DNA of 36,698 nucleotides from a virus: IMG/VR virus record IMGVR_UViG_3300009609_000040, positions 1 to 36,698 of that record; one strand, 5' to 3'. Shown piece by piece: positions 1 to 8,789 of this stretch (position 1 is its first letter; each line of letters starts with the position of its first letter). The notes under the pieces were generated by a model. It saw only the letters and a program-made list of their open reading frames with translations, ran no database searches and was not told where the DNA came from. The position numbers and the translations under genes were made by a program.

Positions 1-2830
1 CGTCAAAGACGGAATCCTGTTCAGCCGCGCCGAACGTCACGGCGCGATAGATCAGATTCGACCCGATCACGCCCGTCCCGAGCGGCAGCCGCACAAGTGA
101 AGTATTCAGTACCACGAATCGCTCGTTCAATGCGTGGCCGGCGCCGATGAATTGTTCCGTCGCGCGTCGTCCGCGCAGTAGTCCTGACAGTTCATAGATG
201 TCGTCGCCGAGGTCGGTCGCCGTCGTCCATTGGATGATCTCGTCGCCCAGGACTCCGACGTTCGCGCCGTCCAGCACTGCAACCCGAGTTGCCGACTCCG
301 GCGTGCCGCTGAACATTCGAACTTGAACCGTGTTCAGTTCGTCGAACGTATTCCCGCCGAGATAAGTCCCGATGACGGTCGTCGCCATTCCTACGGTCGC
401 GGCAGCGTATGCGGATGACACCCGCGCGAACGGTCCGGAAGGCGACGACGACGACAGGATCGCAGCGCCTGCCCAAGCTCCCGAACCCGACGGATAGACG
501 GCAATGTATACGCCCGCATCGTCGTCCTGTTCGCGCAGTGCAGGGATGTCTAGCACGATGACGCGCGACGGCGCGAGGATGCGAATCCCGGACGGAAGCG
601 GCATCGATGCGCCGACGGCGTTCGGATCGAACGTCGACGAGTCGACATCGGTTCCGGTCCATTCGATCAGCCCGTCGGACTGCTTCCGGTTGATGATTCG
701 AACCGTCGCGATTAGTCCGTCCGCCTCAATGGTGACGACGTCGGTCGGTTCTATTTGTGAGAAGGCCCGCGTCGTCGCGAATTGACGAACATTGCGCCCG
801 ACCCAGGATTGATAAAGCAGCATTTCCGCCGCCTGCGCTGCCTCGTCGCTCGTCAGCACGACAGGCAGCGCAAGGTCGACCTTCTCGATGCTCTGCGTTG
901 CCATCCTGCGCACTGCCTGCGCGCCGCGTTGGAAGTCGGCGCCGTAGTCCATGTACGCAACTGAAACCTCGGCCGGGAGTTCATTCTCTTGCGCGCGGTC
1001 GCTGGCTACCAGGACGGAAGCTTTCCCGCCGTCGCTCGCCCCGAGGTCGTCCGCTGTCAGCGTCAGCGCCGACTCGGTTCCGCGAAGCTTGAAGATGATT
1101 TGATCGCCCGACTCTGCCGCGTCGAAGTTGTACGCCCTCATCAGCGCCTCAATCGCGGCGCGAGCGGTCATGCTCGTCTGAACTATGAACCCGCGGACGA
1201 TCGTCGTCAGGTCGTCAACGTCGATTTGTGACGGATCGAGCCCGACGCGCTCGCATAGCGCGGCGACGACATCGCCGAGGACGATCGGCGTCGCCGTGAT
1301 TGCGGGGAGTCGACTGTAGACATAAACCCAATGCCCGGACGGAGAGTCCCCGCCAATGAAAAATGCGAACCCGCTATCGGCGTGCATCGACATCGGCGTC
1401 GTGCTGACAAGATCGCCCATCGACGACCAGTCGCCTGACGATGTCAGTTCGAGCGCCATTTCGCCGTCGTCGTCGATTGTCCATAGTTGGACGTCGCCGC
1501 CATTCGCGCGCCAGACGTGGCGGAGGTCGCGCTCCATCATCACTACTTGGAAGTGTCCATTCTGCGTATGGATTGGACCGAGCCCGACGTTTAGCTTCGT
1601 CATTGACGTGTCGCCGGAAATGTCGACAGTTCCGTAATCGACTATTTCCGCTGAATTGTTGCCGAGGTACTCGACCAGGTGCCAGTCCGTGACGTTGTAA
1701 GGATTGCTAGGATCATTCTCAAATACGAGGATGTGCCGACCGTCGGCGCATGGGGCGACGCCTGCAATCGGCACGCCTAGCAATTCGGAAAGCGAAACAT
1801 TCGACGCATCGCTAATGATCCGCGCCTCGTATATCGAAAGCGTGACGTCAAATTGCAGAAGTGCGCCGTCGAACATGACCCAGACTTGGGGAATCTGAGT
1901 CCCGATCTCGATGACTCCGAATCCGCCTTCCCAATCTGTGACGGTGTCCGATTGGATAAACGAACCGTCGAATCCGTAGACGCGAACGTTTACGTCGACC
2001 TCGTCATCGTTCGCAGAGAAGACGCGAATTCCGTCGGCCATCGATGAAACGATCGGCTGATAGTCCGCTTGAAGATACGAAACGCCGTTCCGATACGATG
2101 GCAACGCATGGAATTCATCGGCGACGCGCTGACCGTATGTCGACGTCCCTGCCGTGACAATTTCAAATTCGAATTGCGGAATCCGATTGCCCCACCGCGC
2201 AAGCTGGAACGTAGGGAATACGACGTAAGCGAGTCCGCGATATGCGGGGACGTTGCCTGCGCCCTCTAGCGCCTCGATCGTCGGGTCGGGGAGTTGCGAC
2301 TCGGTCCCGGTGTAGAACACGAACGAATCCGAGCCGGCGCCGCTCGCCTTGATAGCCCGCAGGACTTCGTCAGCGTTGTCGCCGTAGGTCGCCTGCACTG
2401 CCGGATCGTCAATCGAGCGCGCGTCATAGACGAGTACGCCGTTGATCCAAATTCGGCGAATCCCCATCACTTCGCCCTCGGCAAGACCGATCGCGATGTC
2501 GGCGTCGTAGGTATAGCTGACGGTCGTTTGTACCGGTCCGCCGCCCTTGCCGCCTTGTTCGACCTCGCTGCGCGTTTCCCGGAGTGGACTGGCCCATATG
2601 ACATTCCCGGCCATGCGAACGACGCCGAAGGCAATCGGGATCGCCTTCCCGTAGGTGGAGACTTGGATGTTCTTTTCGTCTAGCTTCGGTCCTTCGATCT
2701 GTGGAAGTTGCTCCGGGAATAGTGCACCGCCAATCGCCCCGCCGATCGCTCCGCCAATGGCCGCGCCGACAGGACCGCCGAAGTAGGCTCCGACGACTTG
2801 TCCGGCAACGGTGAAGGCTACTGCGCCCAC
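1..2830 (-). CDS. Tail tip / host-specificity protein, GTA megatron-like (N-terminal part, cut by window edge)
   Basis: Open for 943 codons from a GTG whose first base overlaps the last base of the NlpC/P60 stop (TAGTG), running off the left edge without a stop. The N-terminus is a glycine/alanine-rich hydrophobic stretch (about residues 2-35), followed by PEQLPQIEGPKLDEKNIQVS and YGKAIPIAFGVVRMAGNVIW, typical of phage tail proteins that form the baseplate hub and central fibre. Near the left edge the motif YELSGLLRGRRATEQ followed by LIYRAVTFG matches the C-terminal part of the Rhodobacter gene-transfer-agent megatron family (pfam13550 and its neighbours). It is last in the quartet DUF2460, DUF2163, NlpC/P60, tip protein. 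The expected remaining C-terminus is found at the right window edge (36305-36698). Confidence 0.9.
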   Translation of the reverse strand, partial: MGAVAFTVAGQVVGAYFGGPVGAAIGGAIGGAIGGALFPEQLPQIEGPKLDEKNIQVSTYGKAIPIAFGVVRMAGNVIWASPLRETRSEVEQGGKGGGPVQTTVSYTYDADIAIGLAEGEVMGIRRIWINGVLVYDARSIDDPAVQATYGDNADEVLRAIKASGAGSDSFVFYTGTESQLPDPTIEALEGAGNVPAYRGLAYVVFPTFQLARWGNRIPQFEFEIVTAGTSTYGQRVADEFHALPSYRNGVSYLQADYQPIVSSMADGIRVFSANDDEVDVNVRVYGFDGSFIQSDTVTDWEGGFGVIEIGTQIPQVWVMFDGALLQFDVTLSIYEARIISDASNVSLSELLGVPIAGVAPCADGRHILVFENDPSNPYNVTDWHLVEYLGNNSAEIVDYGTVDISGDTSMTKLNVGLGPIHTQNGHFQVVMMERDLRHVWRANGGDVQLWTIDDDGEMALELTSSGDWSSMGDLVSTTPMSMHADSGFAFFIGGDSPSGHWVYVYSRLPAITATPIVLGDVVAALCERVGLDPSQIDVDDLTTIVRGFIVQTSMTARAAIEALMRAYNFDAAESGDQIIFKLRGTESALTLTADDLGASDGGKASVLVASDRAQENELPAEVSVAYMDYGADFQRGAQAVRRMATQSIEKVDLALPVVLTSDEAAQAAEMLLYQSWVGRNVRQFATTRAFSQIEPTDVVTIEADGLIATVRIINRKQSDGLIEWTGTDVDSSTFDPNAVGASMPLPSGIRILAPSRVIVLDIPALREQDDDAGVYIAVYPSGSGAWAGAAILSSSSPSGPFARVSSAYAAATVGMATTVIGTYLGGNTFDELNTVQVRMFSGTPESATRVAVLDGANVGVLGDEIIQWTTATDLGDDIYELSGLLRGRRATEQFIGAGHALNERFVVLNTSLVRLPLGTGVIGSNLIYRAVTFGAAEQDSVFD

Positions 2831-3255
2831 TATTCGACGCCCGGCAGCGCGTAGGCTGCAACAATGCGGCGACGCCAGACGTCATCAAGCCGATGCTCGA
2901 CGACCATCGACACGCCGCGGTAAGCATGGATCAACGAGAACCCGCCCGCGAAGTAGTCGCCGACGATCCCAAAGTGTTGCGGCGCACCCGATCCGAACCG
3001 CATCGCGAGCGCATCGCCGACGGCAAAGTTTCGCTTTTCAATCTGGCGCATGTATCGGCCCGCTTCCTGCAATAGCCGCGCGCCGTCCGGGTGCTTGACG
3101 TAGTCGGAAACGCGAACGTCGGCGATCCCCAGGTCGCGCCCGACGCGGACGAGTAGCCCGACGCAGTCGAGCGCATGATCGCCGCGCGCTTGATGCTGCC
3201 AGCGAGCGCCTAGATACTTGCGCGCCGCCTCGACTACCTCTGCGCGGGTCGTCAT
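2830..3255 (-). CDS. NlpC/P60 tail-tip peptidase
   Basis: 141 residues, the usual size for GTA gp14-like NlpC/P60 cysteine peptidases carried at tail tips to cut peptidoglycan cross-links during DNA entry. The catalytic cysteine is seen in HALDCVGLLVRVGR (Cys31). A candidate histidine lies in APQHFGIVGD (His94), with a second at about position 110. The start codon lies on the stop of the DUF2163 gene and the stop overlaps the GTG of the tip protein, so the four tip genes are probably translationally coupled. No signal peptide is present, as expected for a virion component. Domain assignment is by motif. Confidence 0.9.
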   Translation of the reverse strand: MTTRAEVVEAARKYLGARWQHQARGDHALDCVGLLVRVGRDLGIADVRVSDYVKHPDGARLLQEAGRYMRQIEKRNFAVGDALAMRFGSGAPQHFGIVGDYFAGGFSLIHAYRGVSMVVEHRLDDVWRRRIVAAYALPGVE

Positions 3256-4112
3256 CAGGAGCCGCCGTGCTTAAGCATTTCGTCCAGACCGGGGATGTGC
3301 GGGAATCCGCGGAAGTTCACGACGTTATCGTATCGGTCGCGGCACTCCTCGAGCGTCTTGCGGCAGCCCGGAACGATAGTGAACTCGTCGCCGATCGCTA
3401 CCGTCCCGACCATGGGAAGCTGGAGGACGATCTGACCGGCCGTGGCATGTTGCTTGACCTCCATCGAACGGCCGGCATTCTCTCCGGTCGTCCAGGTGAT
3501 TAGCCCATAGGTGAACTCATCATCGGCGACAGGCGGAGAGCTCGACGCGAGGTCGGTGTAGAAGTCGTGCCGATCGTTGACCGCAGTCACTTCGCCGGAA
3601 ACGCGCAAAGCCTCTATGTCGACCGTGCAGCGCGCGTCGCCGAGGTTCGCCGTGCATGACGGCATATACAGGCGCGTGACGACCCGTTGAACCCGGTCCA
3701 TCAGGCCGCGCAGTTCCGCCACGAAAAGCTGATCCTTCGCGGTAAACGTGCCGAGTTCGCCGACCCGCAGGACTTCGGCGCCCATCGTCAGGTCGCGATA
3801 GTTGACCGAGCGGACCTCGACAAAGGCGCCATCCCATACGCCCGCCTCTATGTCGGCTTGCGTTATCTCTTCCGAATCGAAGTAGCCGTCGAGCTCTAGG
3901 TTGTCGACTGACAGCGCGGCCGAACTCTCGATTTGTGAAGAAGTGAACCCGGTCGCCGCCTCGTACGTCAGCCCACCGAATACGATGTCTTTGTCGTGAT
4001 CCGTGAACCCGAACACGACACCGTCCAGGCGCGTGACTTTCCACAGGGTCGCGAGCGTCGTCGGATCGACGGTGTTCGCGTAGTGCGTACCGAGTGTGCC
4101 TAGCGATTTCAT
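3255..4112 (-). CDS. DUF2163 tail hub protein (phiJL001 gp84 / BR0599-like)
   Basis: 285 residues. The N-terminal half contains TRLDGVVFGFTDHDKDIVFG and GLTYEAATGFTSSQIESSA, the signature of DUF2163 (first named from phage phiJL001 Gp84). The C-terminus has GCRKTLEECRDRYDNVVNFR followed by GFPHIPG, the BR0599-type C-terminal motif. In gene transfer agents this protein forms part of the baseplate hub between the distal tail protein and the megatron. The four conserved cysteines (CTANLGDARC and GCRKTLEEC) are present. It overlaps DUF2460 upstream by 4 bases and abuts the NlpC/P60 start, so it belongs to a fixed four-gene tail-tip cassette. Confidence 0.92.
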   Translation of the reverse strand: MKSLGTLGTHYANTVDPTTLATLWKVTRLDGVVFGFTDHDKDIVFGGLTYEAATGFTSSQIESSAALSVDNLELDGYFDSEEITQADIEAGVWDGAFVEVRSVNYRDLTMGAEVLRVGELGTFTAKDQLFVAELRGLMDRVQRVVTRLYMPSCTANLGDARCTVDIEALRVSGEVTAVNDRHDFYTDLASSSPPVADDEFTYGLITWTTGENAGRSMEVKQHATAGQIVLQLPMVGTVAIGDEFTIVPGCRKTLEECRDRYDNVVNFRGFPHIPGLDEMLKHGGS

Positions 4113-5026
4113 GCGTCGTTGATCTTCAGTTCGACCAGCGGCACGGACGGAAGCTCGAGGAGCAATTCGCCGCCTGCGCCCTCGCGATCGACGACGACAG
4201 CGTCGAAGTAATCGATGTCGAACCGGACCGGGACGTCGAACTCGCAGGAGAATCGAAGCGCCTCGGTAGGCTGCGGGTAGAAGTAGGCAGTGCCGCCGGT
4301 TGCCGTCAGCCCGGTCGTTGCGGTGTTCGTCGTGATGACGCCAGCGGAAACGCCGGTTACTTCGTGCGACAGGTTATTCAGGATGTCGGCCGCGGTCCCG
4401 GTGACGCCGGTCACATAGATGCGCCCACCGATCGCCAGGTTCGGGGAGAAGGCCGACGCGAGGGTGAATTGATGCGACGCCCCGACGGCATGCGACGAGA
4501 CCACTCGCGACTGATCCGCGACGAACGTCACGATCCCGGTCGCGGTGTTGATTGCGTAGTTGCCGGGCGATATGCCGGCAGTGACAGCAACCGCAGCGCG
4601 CAACAGGATCAGAGTCCCGGCGACAGGCTTACGGATGTCGCGAGCGGTCGACGTCGACGCGAAGGTGTAAAGCTTGCGGAGTTGATAGGAAGGCGTGCCG
4701 TAGCCCGATCCAGCGGTTCCGACTTGCGTCGTGCCGTGCAGCGGTTGCGGGTAGCCCTCCGAGGTCGTCACGGTGTAGTCGGTCCAATCCTTGAACCGGA
4801 ACCCGGTCGCCTTGCCGCCGACGACCATGAAGGCATCGCGGATCGCCTCGAATTCCGAAAGCGGGCGCGCTACCTGACCGATGTCATATCGGTGCCGCGC
4901 CTGCGTCCAATTCTGATTCCGCGACTCGGCGCCGGAACGGACGGAAACGATCGACGTCGAGAATTGAGGCCCGCCCGTCGCGCCCATGGCGGCGCAGTCC
5001 AGCGGTCGCGCTTCGAGGAATGCCAT
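4109..5026 (-). CDS. DUF2460 distal tail protein with an inserted domain
   Basis: 305 residues, roughly 100 longer than plain DUF2460 proteins. The core is recognised by GGKATGFRFKDWTDY (around residues 70-84) and FSCEFDVPVRFDIDYFDAVV near the C-terminus, which in gene transfer agents form the ring joining tail tube to hub. The extra length lies around residues 175-252 (SHQFTLASAF, then GGRIYVTGVTGTAADILNNL, then TGGTAYFYPQ). That layout resembles the FCCH-type beta domain also seen in the tail-tube gene of this window. It overlaps the tape-measure stop by one base and DUF2163 by four. Confidence 0.9.
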   Translation of the reverse strand: MAFLEARPLDCAAMGATGGPQFSTSIVSVRSGAESRNQNWTQARHRYDIGQVARPLSEFEAIRDAFMVVGGKATGFRFKDWTDYTVTTSEGYPQPLHGTTQVGTAGSGYGTPSYQLRKLYTFASTSTARDIRKPVAGTLILLRAAVAVTAGISPGNYAINTATGIVTFVADQSRVVSSHAVGASHQFTLASAFSPNLAIGGRIYVTGVTGTAADILNNLSHEVTGVSAGVITTNTATTGLTATGGTAYFYPQPTEALRFSCEFDVPVRFDIDYFDAVVVDREGAGGELLLELPSVPLVELKINDA

Positions 5027-7044
5027 CAGTTATTCCGCCGGTTCGAACGTGAGAGTTGACGCGATGCGGAAGCCGCCGCTTGATTGATTGTCTCGCGAGA
5101 AGTGCCAGGAGCAAACGACTGATTGATGTTCAGCGTCATTCCGCCGGCGCCGCGCGTCGAATTCTCTTTCGCCGGTACGATCCGCTCGCCTCGATGCACC
5201 ATTGCGAGGCCGTCAGCCGGGACAAAGTCAGTCCCCTGCGCGAAGCTGCCGGCGAACATGCTTCCGATCCATGCGCCGATCTCGGCAATCTGTTTCCCGC
5301 CGTCACTCTTGGCAGCGGTGCCGCCGAATATCTCGGTCATGCCTTCGGCGAGCGGCTTCAGAATGAGAAGCTGCGTCGTCAGTTGGAGCACGTCCTCGAG
5401 CAACGCCTTGAAAAAGCTTTTGCCGTCGGACGGGTTTTTGATGAAGTCGCCGATCGCGCTAGTAAACACGAGGCCCAATTCCTCGGCCGCGCTCGTCGTT
5501 TCCTTGATCTCGTCCTTGATGCCTTCGAAGCCGGACTTCGCCAGGTCATAGTCGATTATCGAAATGCTGCCGCCGATTTCGGACGCAAGAATCTCCAGCG
5601 TCTTCGCATCCTCGCGCGCCTTGTTGCTTGAACTGTACCGATCGATGATCGCCTGACGTTCGGTCAGTGCGCGCATGGACTCGCGTTCGAGTTCGGCGTT
5701 GTGCCGAATCTTCGCTTCGTACTCGGTCGCCTCGTCGGACTGCTTCGCCAGCAATAGGAGCAATTCCTTTTGCTGCGGGATCAGTTGCCCAAATCGGTTT
5801 TGCTCGATCGCGAGCGTGACCTCTTGGACTTTCGTGTATTCCTGCGACTTGTTCAGCGCGGAGTCGAGTTGCTCGACGTACCGCGCATACGCCTGCGCGT
5901 TTTCGTCGATCGCTTCCTTCGCCTTCGGCACGGCGGGTCCGGCCAGGCGCGGCGCCGTCAGAGGACTACGCCCCTGACGCTCTAGCAGGCGATCCGGGTT
6001 CGCGGTGCCGATTCGTTCGGCAAGCGAAGGACCGGCGGCGACGTTGCGGATTCGTTGCTCTAGCGCGTCGAGTTCGGCGCGAGCGCGCTTGCCGTCTTCC
6101 TTGACCGCTTCGCTTATCGCGTTAAAGGCGTCAAGGTCGAGGGTTGCAAGCGCGACCATTTGCGCGGCGACTGCGCCAATCTCCCGGCCAATGCCTTCGA
6201 ACACGAACACGACATTCGCGCCGAGTATTGCGATCGTTTCGAATGCGACGCGCGCCGCCTTCGCTAGACCGCTGAAGGCGTTCGACTGTTCGCCGACTCG
6301 CAGGAATTCGTCCGCGACCGCCTGCAAACCCGGCAGGAGTTCGCTTGCCAGGTTCCGGCCAAGCTGACCGGCTACAAGTTCGATCTTTCCTAGCGTGTCG
6401 TTGAAGGCATCGGCAGCCTTCGCGGTTTCCGTCGTTGTCCCGGAAAACTGCTTGTAATAATCGATGTTCTCTTGCAACGCCTTGCCGCCGTCGGCCAGCA
6501 GCGGCAGCAACGATTGATAGGACTTGCCGAACAGCGCATTGCCTAGCGCCGCCTTTTCCGGCCCGTCGGCGTAGCGTTCGAAGGCGGTCGCGATCTCCTT
6601 AAATATCGCGTCCGCGGTTTTCGTCTGCCCAGCCGCATCCTTGACGGATATGCCGAGCGCCTTGAACGCTTCGCTTGCTTCCTTCTCGCCGCGTGCCGCC
6701 TCTGCGATTTTTAGGTTCAGCTTGCCGAACGACGAAGCGACGCCCTCAAGGTCCGCGCCAGCCTGCGACGCAGCGAATCCGATCCCGCCGAGGTTTTCGA
6801 CTGTGACGCCGGTCGCCAGCGATAGGTCGTTCAGCTTGTCGGCCGCATCAATCGCAGACTTCGTCAACGCTGCTGCGCCAGTGACAGCGGCGGCGAATCC
6901 GAGGCCGGCGAGTTCTCCGAGTTGCGAGAACGTGCGGACGAGGTTCCGCTGGAACTTCTGCGCCTCGTACTCTGCCTTGGTTAGACCCCTCGTCCACTCG
7001 ACAGCGTCGAGCCCTAGCAGTACATCTAAACGACCGGCAGCCAT
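5026..7044 (-). CDS. Tape measure protein
   Basis: 672 residues, the longest complete gene of the window, placed directly after the frameshifted chaperone gene as expected. It is rich in alanine and predicted helix, with a hydrophobic patch near residues 48-62 (AGLGFAAAVTGAAAL), a low-complexity coiled-coil middle, and the common C-terminal motif FAQGTDFVPADGLAMVHRGE followed by RIVPAKEN. Tape measure length sets tail length, so by the usual rule of about 1.5 angstrom per residue the tail would be near 100 nm; this is an estimate. The start ATG lies one base after the stop of the GT frame. Confidence 0.93.
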   Translation of the reverse strand: MAAGRLDVLLGLDAVEWTRGLTKAEYEAQKFQRNLVRTFSQLGELAGLGFAAAVTGAAALTKSAIDAADKLNDLSLATGVTVENLGGIGFAASQAGADLEGVASSFGKLNLKIAEAARGEKEASEAFKALGISVKDAAGQTKTADAIFKEIATAFERYADGPEKAALGNALFGKSYQSLLPLLADGGKALQENIDYYKQFSGTTTETAKAADAFNDTLGKIELVAGQLGRNLASELLPGLQAVADEFLRVGEQSNAFSGLAKAARVAFETIAILGANVVFVFEGIGREIGAVAAQMVALATLDLDAFNAISEAVKEDGKRARAELDALEQRIRNVAAGPSLAERIGTANPDRLLERQGRSPLTAPRLAGPAVPKAKEAIDENAQAYARYVEQLDSALNKSQEYTKVQEVTLAIEQNRFGQLIPQQKELLLLLAKQSDEATEYEAKIRHNAELERESMRALTERQAIIDRYSSSNKAREDAKTLEILASEIGGSISIIDYDLAKSGFEGIKDEIKETTSAAEELGLVFTSAIGDFIKNPSDGKSFFKALLEDVLQLTTQLLILKPLAEGMTEIFGGTAAKSDGGKQIAEIGAWIGSMFAGSFAQGTDFVPADGLAMVHRGERIVPAKENSTRGAGGMTLNINQSFAPGTSRETINQAAASASRQLSRSNRRNN

Positions 7045-7045
7045 G

Positions 7046-7695
7046 CTATGCCTTCTTCCTGCGCGGATTGAACCCGAACGCCTTGCGTGCGATGTCTATG
7101 TGCGTCACGTTGTCGGGTAACACTTCCGGTTCCTTCAGCATGAAGTCATCAACTCGCACATTCTTAGCTCCGCCCATCGTTTTCGCTATCAACATGGAAA
7201 GCTGCGCGAGCAAAAGCTCGATTCTCTGCAATGGCAGCCCGCGACGGCCAGCCAAGCGGCCCCACTGCAACAATTCTGCTTCGGTCATGGACCGGAGCAT
7301 TTCCCCGACGGGGCGACCGAGGTGCAACGCGAGATCAAAAAGGAAAGACTCGCGTTGCGTCAGGACTTTCCCGGCTCGGCCCCATTCGCGGAATTCGCCG
7401 CGGTCAGGACTTTGGTCGATACGCCCGGGGGAAGCTTCGAAAGCTTCAGCACGGTTTCAGCACTGCGCGCATCGAACAGCAACGCGCCGCCTTCGTCGCA
7501 CAGAAGGCAGGCGAGCAACCGGCCGGTTTCGCACCCGTCGTCTGCCTTCAGTTCGGCAAGCGTCTTCCGTGCGTCGTCCGCATCGTATGCAGTCATCACC
7601 CGTACAAATACGGGTCCGATCCCATCGGCGTCGACCTTGACAGGTTTCGGGGATGACGCCGACAGGATTGACGCAATCAGAGCGTCGCGACTCAT
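7046..7695 (-). CDS. GT: Tail assembly chaperone fusion GT (made by -1 frameshift)
   Basis: Two overlapping frames are joined by a -1 slip at GGGAAAG (7366-7372), giving about 216 residues: the first 110 residues of G followed by VLTQRESFLFDLALHLGRPV in the T frame and ending at the TAG at 7046. The T part matches the lambda gpT/DUF4035 type (FLFDLALHLGRPVGEML, then SMTEAELLQWGRL). It has no ATG or convincing ribosome site of its own, so it is best read as the frameshift extension. In lambda, G and GT coat the tape measure and recruit tube subunits before tail polymerisation and are absent from the virion. It sits between tail tube and tape measure, the conserved position. Confidence 0.88.
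7360..7695 (-). CDS. G: Tail assembly chaperone G
   Basis: 111 residues when translation ends at the in-frame TGA (7360-7362). This is the major product expected from the G/GT locus. Its start ATG overlaps the tail-tube stop as ATGA. The protein has the acidic, helical character of G-type chaperones (SSPKPVKVDADGIGPVFVRV, then DADDARKTLAELKADDG) with three cysteines in its middle (DGCETGRLLACLLCDEG). The C-terminal codons GGA AAG TCC TGA carry the slippery site just before the stop, as in lambda G. Confidence 0.87.
   Translation of the reverse strand: MSRDALIASILSASSPKPVKVDADGIGPVFVRVMTAYDADDARKTLAELKADDGCETGRLLACLLCDEGGALLFDARSAETVLKLSKLPPGVSTKVLTAANSANGAEPGKS
7366..7372 (-). promoter_or_regulatory. 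-1 ribosomal frameshift site GGGAAAG
   Basis: On the minus strand the zero-frame codons GGA AAG are preceded by G, giving the heptamer G GGA AAG four bases before the TGA of G. This is the same slippery heptamer as in lambda G/GT. Slipping by -1 re-pairs on GGG AAA and continues in the open T frame for 106 more codons. Confidence 0.9.
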
Positions 7696-8351
7696 GCGAA
7701 GAAGTCCTCGCGGTTGCCGGTGTTGCGAACCGTCATCGAGCCCGTCCAGATTCCGCCGACGCCAGCCGATTCGCTCGTTTGCTGGACGAAGCCCATTTGC
7801 ACCATGGTCCCGCCGCTATCCGGGAGCGTGACCTTGACCGCAATCAGGTCGCCCGAAACATAGGCCGCTTGGATCGCTTGTTGAATCGCGGTAGCCGGCG
7901 CGAAATTAAAGTCGATTGCAGTCGTGCCGAAGTCCGGCAGGCCGAGCAAATACTCTTGCGCGACGGAACAGAGTGCGGTCGTCTGAATTTCCGGCGATGT
8001 GCCGCCCGTGCGGTTGTAGTTCGTCAGGTCGCAGAAGTTCGAAAAGTCGCCGATCTCGTAGGTTCCGCCACTTGTGTAAGTGCCATAACCCGTTGAATCG
8101 ACGCCCAGGAGCGAGAACGAATTCGCATCGATGACCTCGACGACGTAGCGGCCGGAATTAACTTCCGTCATTCCCACGACGCCAGTAATTTCGACGACGT
8201 CGCCGTCGGCTAATGGGTGGCCGGTGTCAGTGACGACAGCGGGATTTGCGTTGGTGATTGCGGTGATCGCAGTCACGGGCGAGTCGGCCGTAAAACCGAC
8301 AAGAACCTGAATTTGCGAGCCGTGGAACTTGTAGGCAGAAACAGACGACAT
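7692..8351 (-). CDS. Major tail tube protein with FCCH-like insert
   Basis: 219 residues, placed between the tail terminator and G/GT, the standard slot for the tube subunit. The C-terminal half carries tube-like segments (EYLLGLPDFGTTAIDFNFAP, then LIAVKVTLPDSGGTMVQMGF and WTGSMTVRNTG). Residues about 25-98 look like a separate beta domain (TDTGHPLADGDVVEITGVVG, then VIDANSFSLLGVDSTGYGTY and TSGGTYEIG), which resembles the FCCH domain (pfam16190) often grafted onto phage structural proteins. The start has a strong ribosome site (AAGGAG about 6 bases upstream of ATG) just downstream of a terminator, which fits separate high-level expression. Confidence 0.88.
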   Translation of the reverse strand: MSSVSAYKFHGSQIQVLVGFTADSPVTAITAITNANPAVVTDTGHPLADGDVVEITGVVGMTEVNSGRYVVEVIDANSFSLLGVDSTGYGTYTSGGTYEIGDFSNFCDLTNYNRTGGTSPEIQTTALCSVAQEYLLGLPDFGTTAIDFNFAPATAIQQAIQAAYVSGDLIAVKVTLPDSGGTMVQMGFVQQTSESAGVGGIWTGSMTVRNTGNREDFFA

Positions 8352-8370
8352 TTGAAACTCCTTCAGGGTA

Positions 8371-8395
8371 TAAAAAAAGGCCCGCTTCGCGAGCC
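8371..8395 (-). terminator. Rho-independent terminator upstream of tail tube gene
   Basis: On the minus strand GGCTCGC GAA GCGGGCC (7 base-pair stem with one G-T pair, 3-base loop) is followed directly by seven T residues. It lies between the DUF3168 gene and the tail tube gene, so it would end or attenuate the head transcript before the tail genes. Confidence 0.85.
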
Positions 8396-8414
8396 GTTGG
8401 GAAAAGCGATGAAT

Positions 8415-8789
8415 CTACGGCGTCAGTTCGGCCGACTTGTAGACGACGTAATCGATCTGGCAACGGTAGGTCTTTGTTTCGGCGTCGTACTGATCCGAAC
8501 TATTCTCGAAGATCGCGGGCGGAACGAATGTCGCCATTTCCTCGAGGACGTCCAGGCGCAGCGCCCGCATTGCGGAGTAACTAGAGTCGACGATGTCTAG
8601 TTGTACCCGCGTATCCGCCGCCTCGTCGCCGCTATCGCCGCACAGAGCAATCGCCGGCACGACCGAAATCAACGTGTACCGGATCGCCGGCCAGACCGGG
8701 ACCGCGCCCGTTTGCGGGAACGTGATCGGATAGACGCGATTCGAAACAAGCGACGAGAGCGCCGTATAGAGGTCGGTTTCTACACTCAT
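8415..8789 (-). CDS. DUF3168 tail terminator / completion protein
   Basis: 124 residues. MSVETDLYTALSSLVSNRVY at the start and IRYTLISVVPAIALCGDSGD, then DTRVQLDIVDSSYSAMRAL in the middle, match the DUF3168 pattern (lambda gpU / HK97 gp10-neighbour type). Proteins of this family cap the tail tube and make the joint to the head connector. Its start overlaps the stop of the gp10-like gene by 4 bases, and a terminator follows its stop. Confidence 0.85.
   Translation of the reverse strand: MSVETDLYTALSSLVSNRVYPITFPQTGAVPVWPAIRYTLISVVPAIALCGDSGDEAADTRVQLDIVDSSYSAMRALRLDVLEEMATFVPPAIFENSSDQYDAETKTYRCQIDYVVYKSAELTP

Noticed and set aside
4094-5059. Long plus-strand open frame (321 codons) opposite DUF2460
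   Set aside because: It is Arg/Asp-rich with no recognisable motif and lies wholly opposite a clear tail gene; a typical antisense shadow in GC-rich DNA.
7046-7327. Independent TTG-started 93-residue T gene
   Set aside because: No ribosome site; the frame is open back to the slippery site, so it is the frameshift extension of G.
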